Assembly (NCBI GenBank): GCA_927443345.1
Contig: CAKMKJ010000011.1
Coordinates: 24,740-88,739 of the forward strand
Source of the DNA: an uncultured Anaerolineaceae bacterium
GTDB taxonomy: Bacteria > Chloroflexota > Anaerolineae > Anaerolineales > Anaerolineaceae
Reading direction: 5' to 3'
DNA length: 64,000 bases
The position numbers and the translations under genes are program-made. Below, piece by piece: positions 63,806 through 64,000 of the stretch. The notes beneath the pieces are model-generated. The model made no database searches. It was not told the DNA's origin and worked only from the letters and a program-made list of their open reading frames with translations. The stretch's first letter is position 1; each line of letters starts with the position of its first letter.

Positions 63806-63833
63806 ATTTTAGCACCTTTTAAAATAATGGCAA
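63806..63833 (-). promoter_or_regulatory. Possible promoter of the minus-strand small RNA
   Basis: Minus strand -35 TTGCCA (63833-63828), 16-base spacer, -10 TAAAAT (63811-63806). The start would fall at about 63799, a few bases before the first stem. Confidence 0.45.
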
Positions 63834-64000
63834 GTTGTTTCGCGGATTCTATATTACAACGCCCAAATTAGCATTTTGATGAGGGGCTAATATGATTAAG
63901 GTCACAACGGCAGTTTGTTAATTTCTGAACTAAATTGATGGAATTCTTTTACAAAAGGAGTTGAAAAATTTTCAGAATTTACTGAAATAAAATCACTAAG

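Larger units (their letters stand above)
45227..64000. mobile_element. Large AT-rich integrated element with Tn554-like recombinases (one end seen)
   Basis: The left boundary is placed at about 45,227, where the methyltransferase frame breaks and composition shifts abruptly to AT-rich. Cargo in order: tnpC-, tnpB-, tnpB- and tnpA-like recombinase genes, ParA/RHH, HTH regulator, type I R-M operon, RHH pair, AAA ATPase, decayed higBA and small-RNA loci. The other end and the second half of the methyltransferase were not found, so the element is longer than 18.7 kb or is a stack of several elements. Confidence 0.7.

Noticed and set aside
62318..64000. Reverse transcriptase-based retron or DGR behind the structured RNAs
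   Set aside because: No reverse transcriptase frame is present in the window.

Overview
The window reads as a chromosomal segment of a bacterium, most likely a member of the Chloroflexota (class Anaerolineae). This is an inference from gene content and protein style: Thr/Pro-rich lipoproteins, a zinc-ribbon pseudokinase beside a VWA protein, a GguAB/ChvE-type sugar transporter beside araBAD, and a FmrO/Arm-like rRNA methyltransferase. There is no rRNA or tRNA gene to anchor the taxonomy. Bases 1 to about 45,230 have balanced base composition and normal gene density. From about 45,230 to the right edge the DNA is strikingly AT-rich and its content is mobile.

Layout of the core part. 1-6.6 kb: the end of a phosphatase-type membrane protein, a GH5 glycosidase resembling endoglycoceramidases, an AlkD-like DNA repair protein, a CASTOR/POLLUX-like channel and a nucleoside phosphorylase. 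6.6-15.7 kb: lipA, two paralogous OmpR-type response regulators, and a block of RNA modification genes (rsmI, rsmE, an RsmF-like protein, an FmrO/Arm-type 16S rRNA methyltransferase, tgt) plus a queuosine-precursor transporter. 16-25.5 kb: a sugar-type MFS carrier, hydrolase, orphan nucleotidyltransferase, fatty acid hydroxylase, GIY-YIG nuclease, chemoreceptor, RNase Z and a lipoprotein. 25.6-31.3 kb: YjbQ, zinc-ribbon pseudokinase, VWA protein, divergent adenylosuccinate synthetase, Ddl-like ATP-grasp ligase and GNAT. 31.5-42.2 kb: an arabinose locus (araA, araD, araB, two LacI regulators that share a duplicated promoter, and a ChvE/MmsA/MmsB ABC transporter). 42.3-45.2 kb: lipoproteins, a decayed HIT gene, a membrane protein and a DNA methyltransferase cut in half.

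The accessory part (45.23-64 kb) interrupts that methyltransferase. It opens with a Tn554-like recombinase operon with an unusual composition: one TnpA-like, two TnpB-like and one TnpC-like protein. A ParA/ribbon-helix-helix partition pair follows with a five-copy direct repeat, then a type I restriction-modification operon (fused HsdM-HsdS with one recognition domain, HsdR, YgjP-like metallopeptidase, PD-(D/E)XK protein). Next come two ribbon-helix-helix genes that overlap tail to tail and are flanked by matched operator pairs, and an ExeA/TniB-type AAA ATPase. The far end of the element was not found in the window.

The least explained part is 62.4-63.85 kb. It holds a decayed higBA toxin-antitoxin pair and three separate loci of tandem hairpin plus A-rich-linker plus complementary-tail units, that is, tandem H-type pseudoknots. 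Two of these loci, on opposite strands, look like complete small-RNA genes with their own promoter and intrinsic terminator, and the units differ by changes that preserve pairing. They recall type III toxin-antitoxin RNAs, but no toxin gene is visible. This is the best candidate here for something undescribed.
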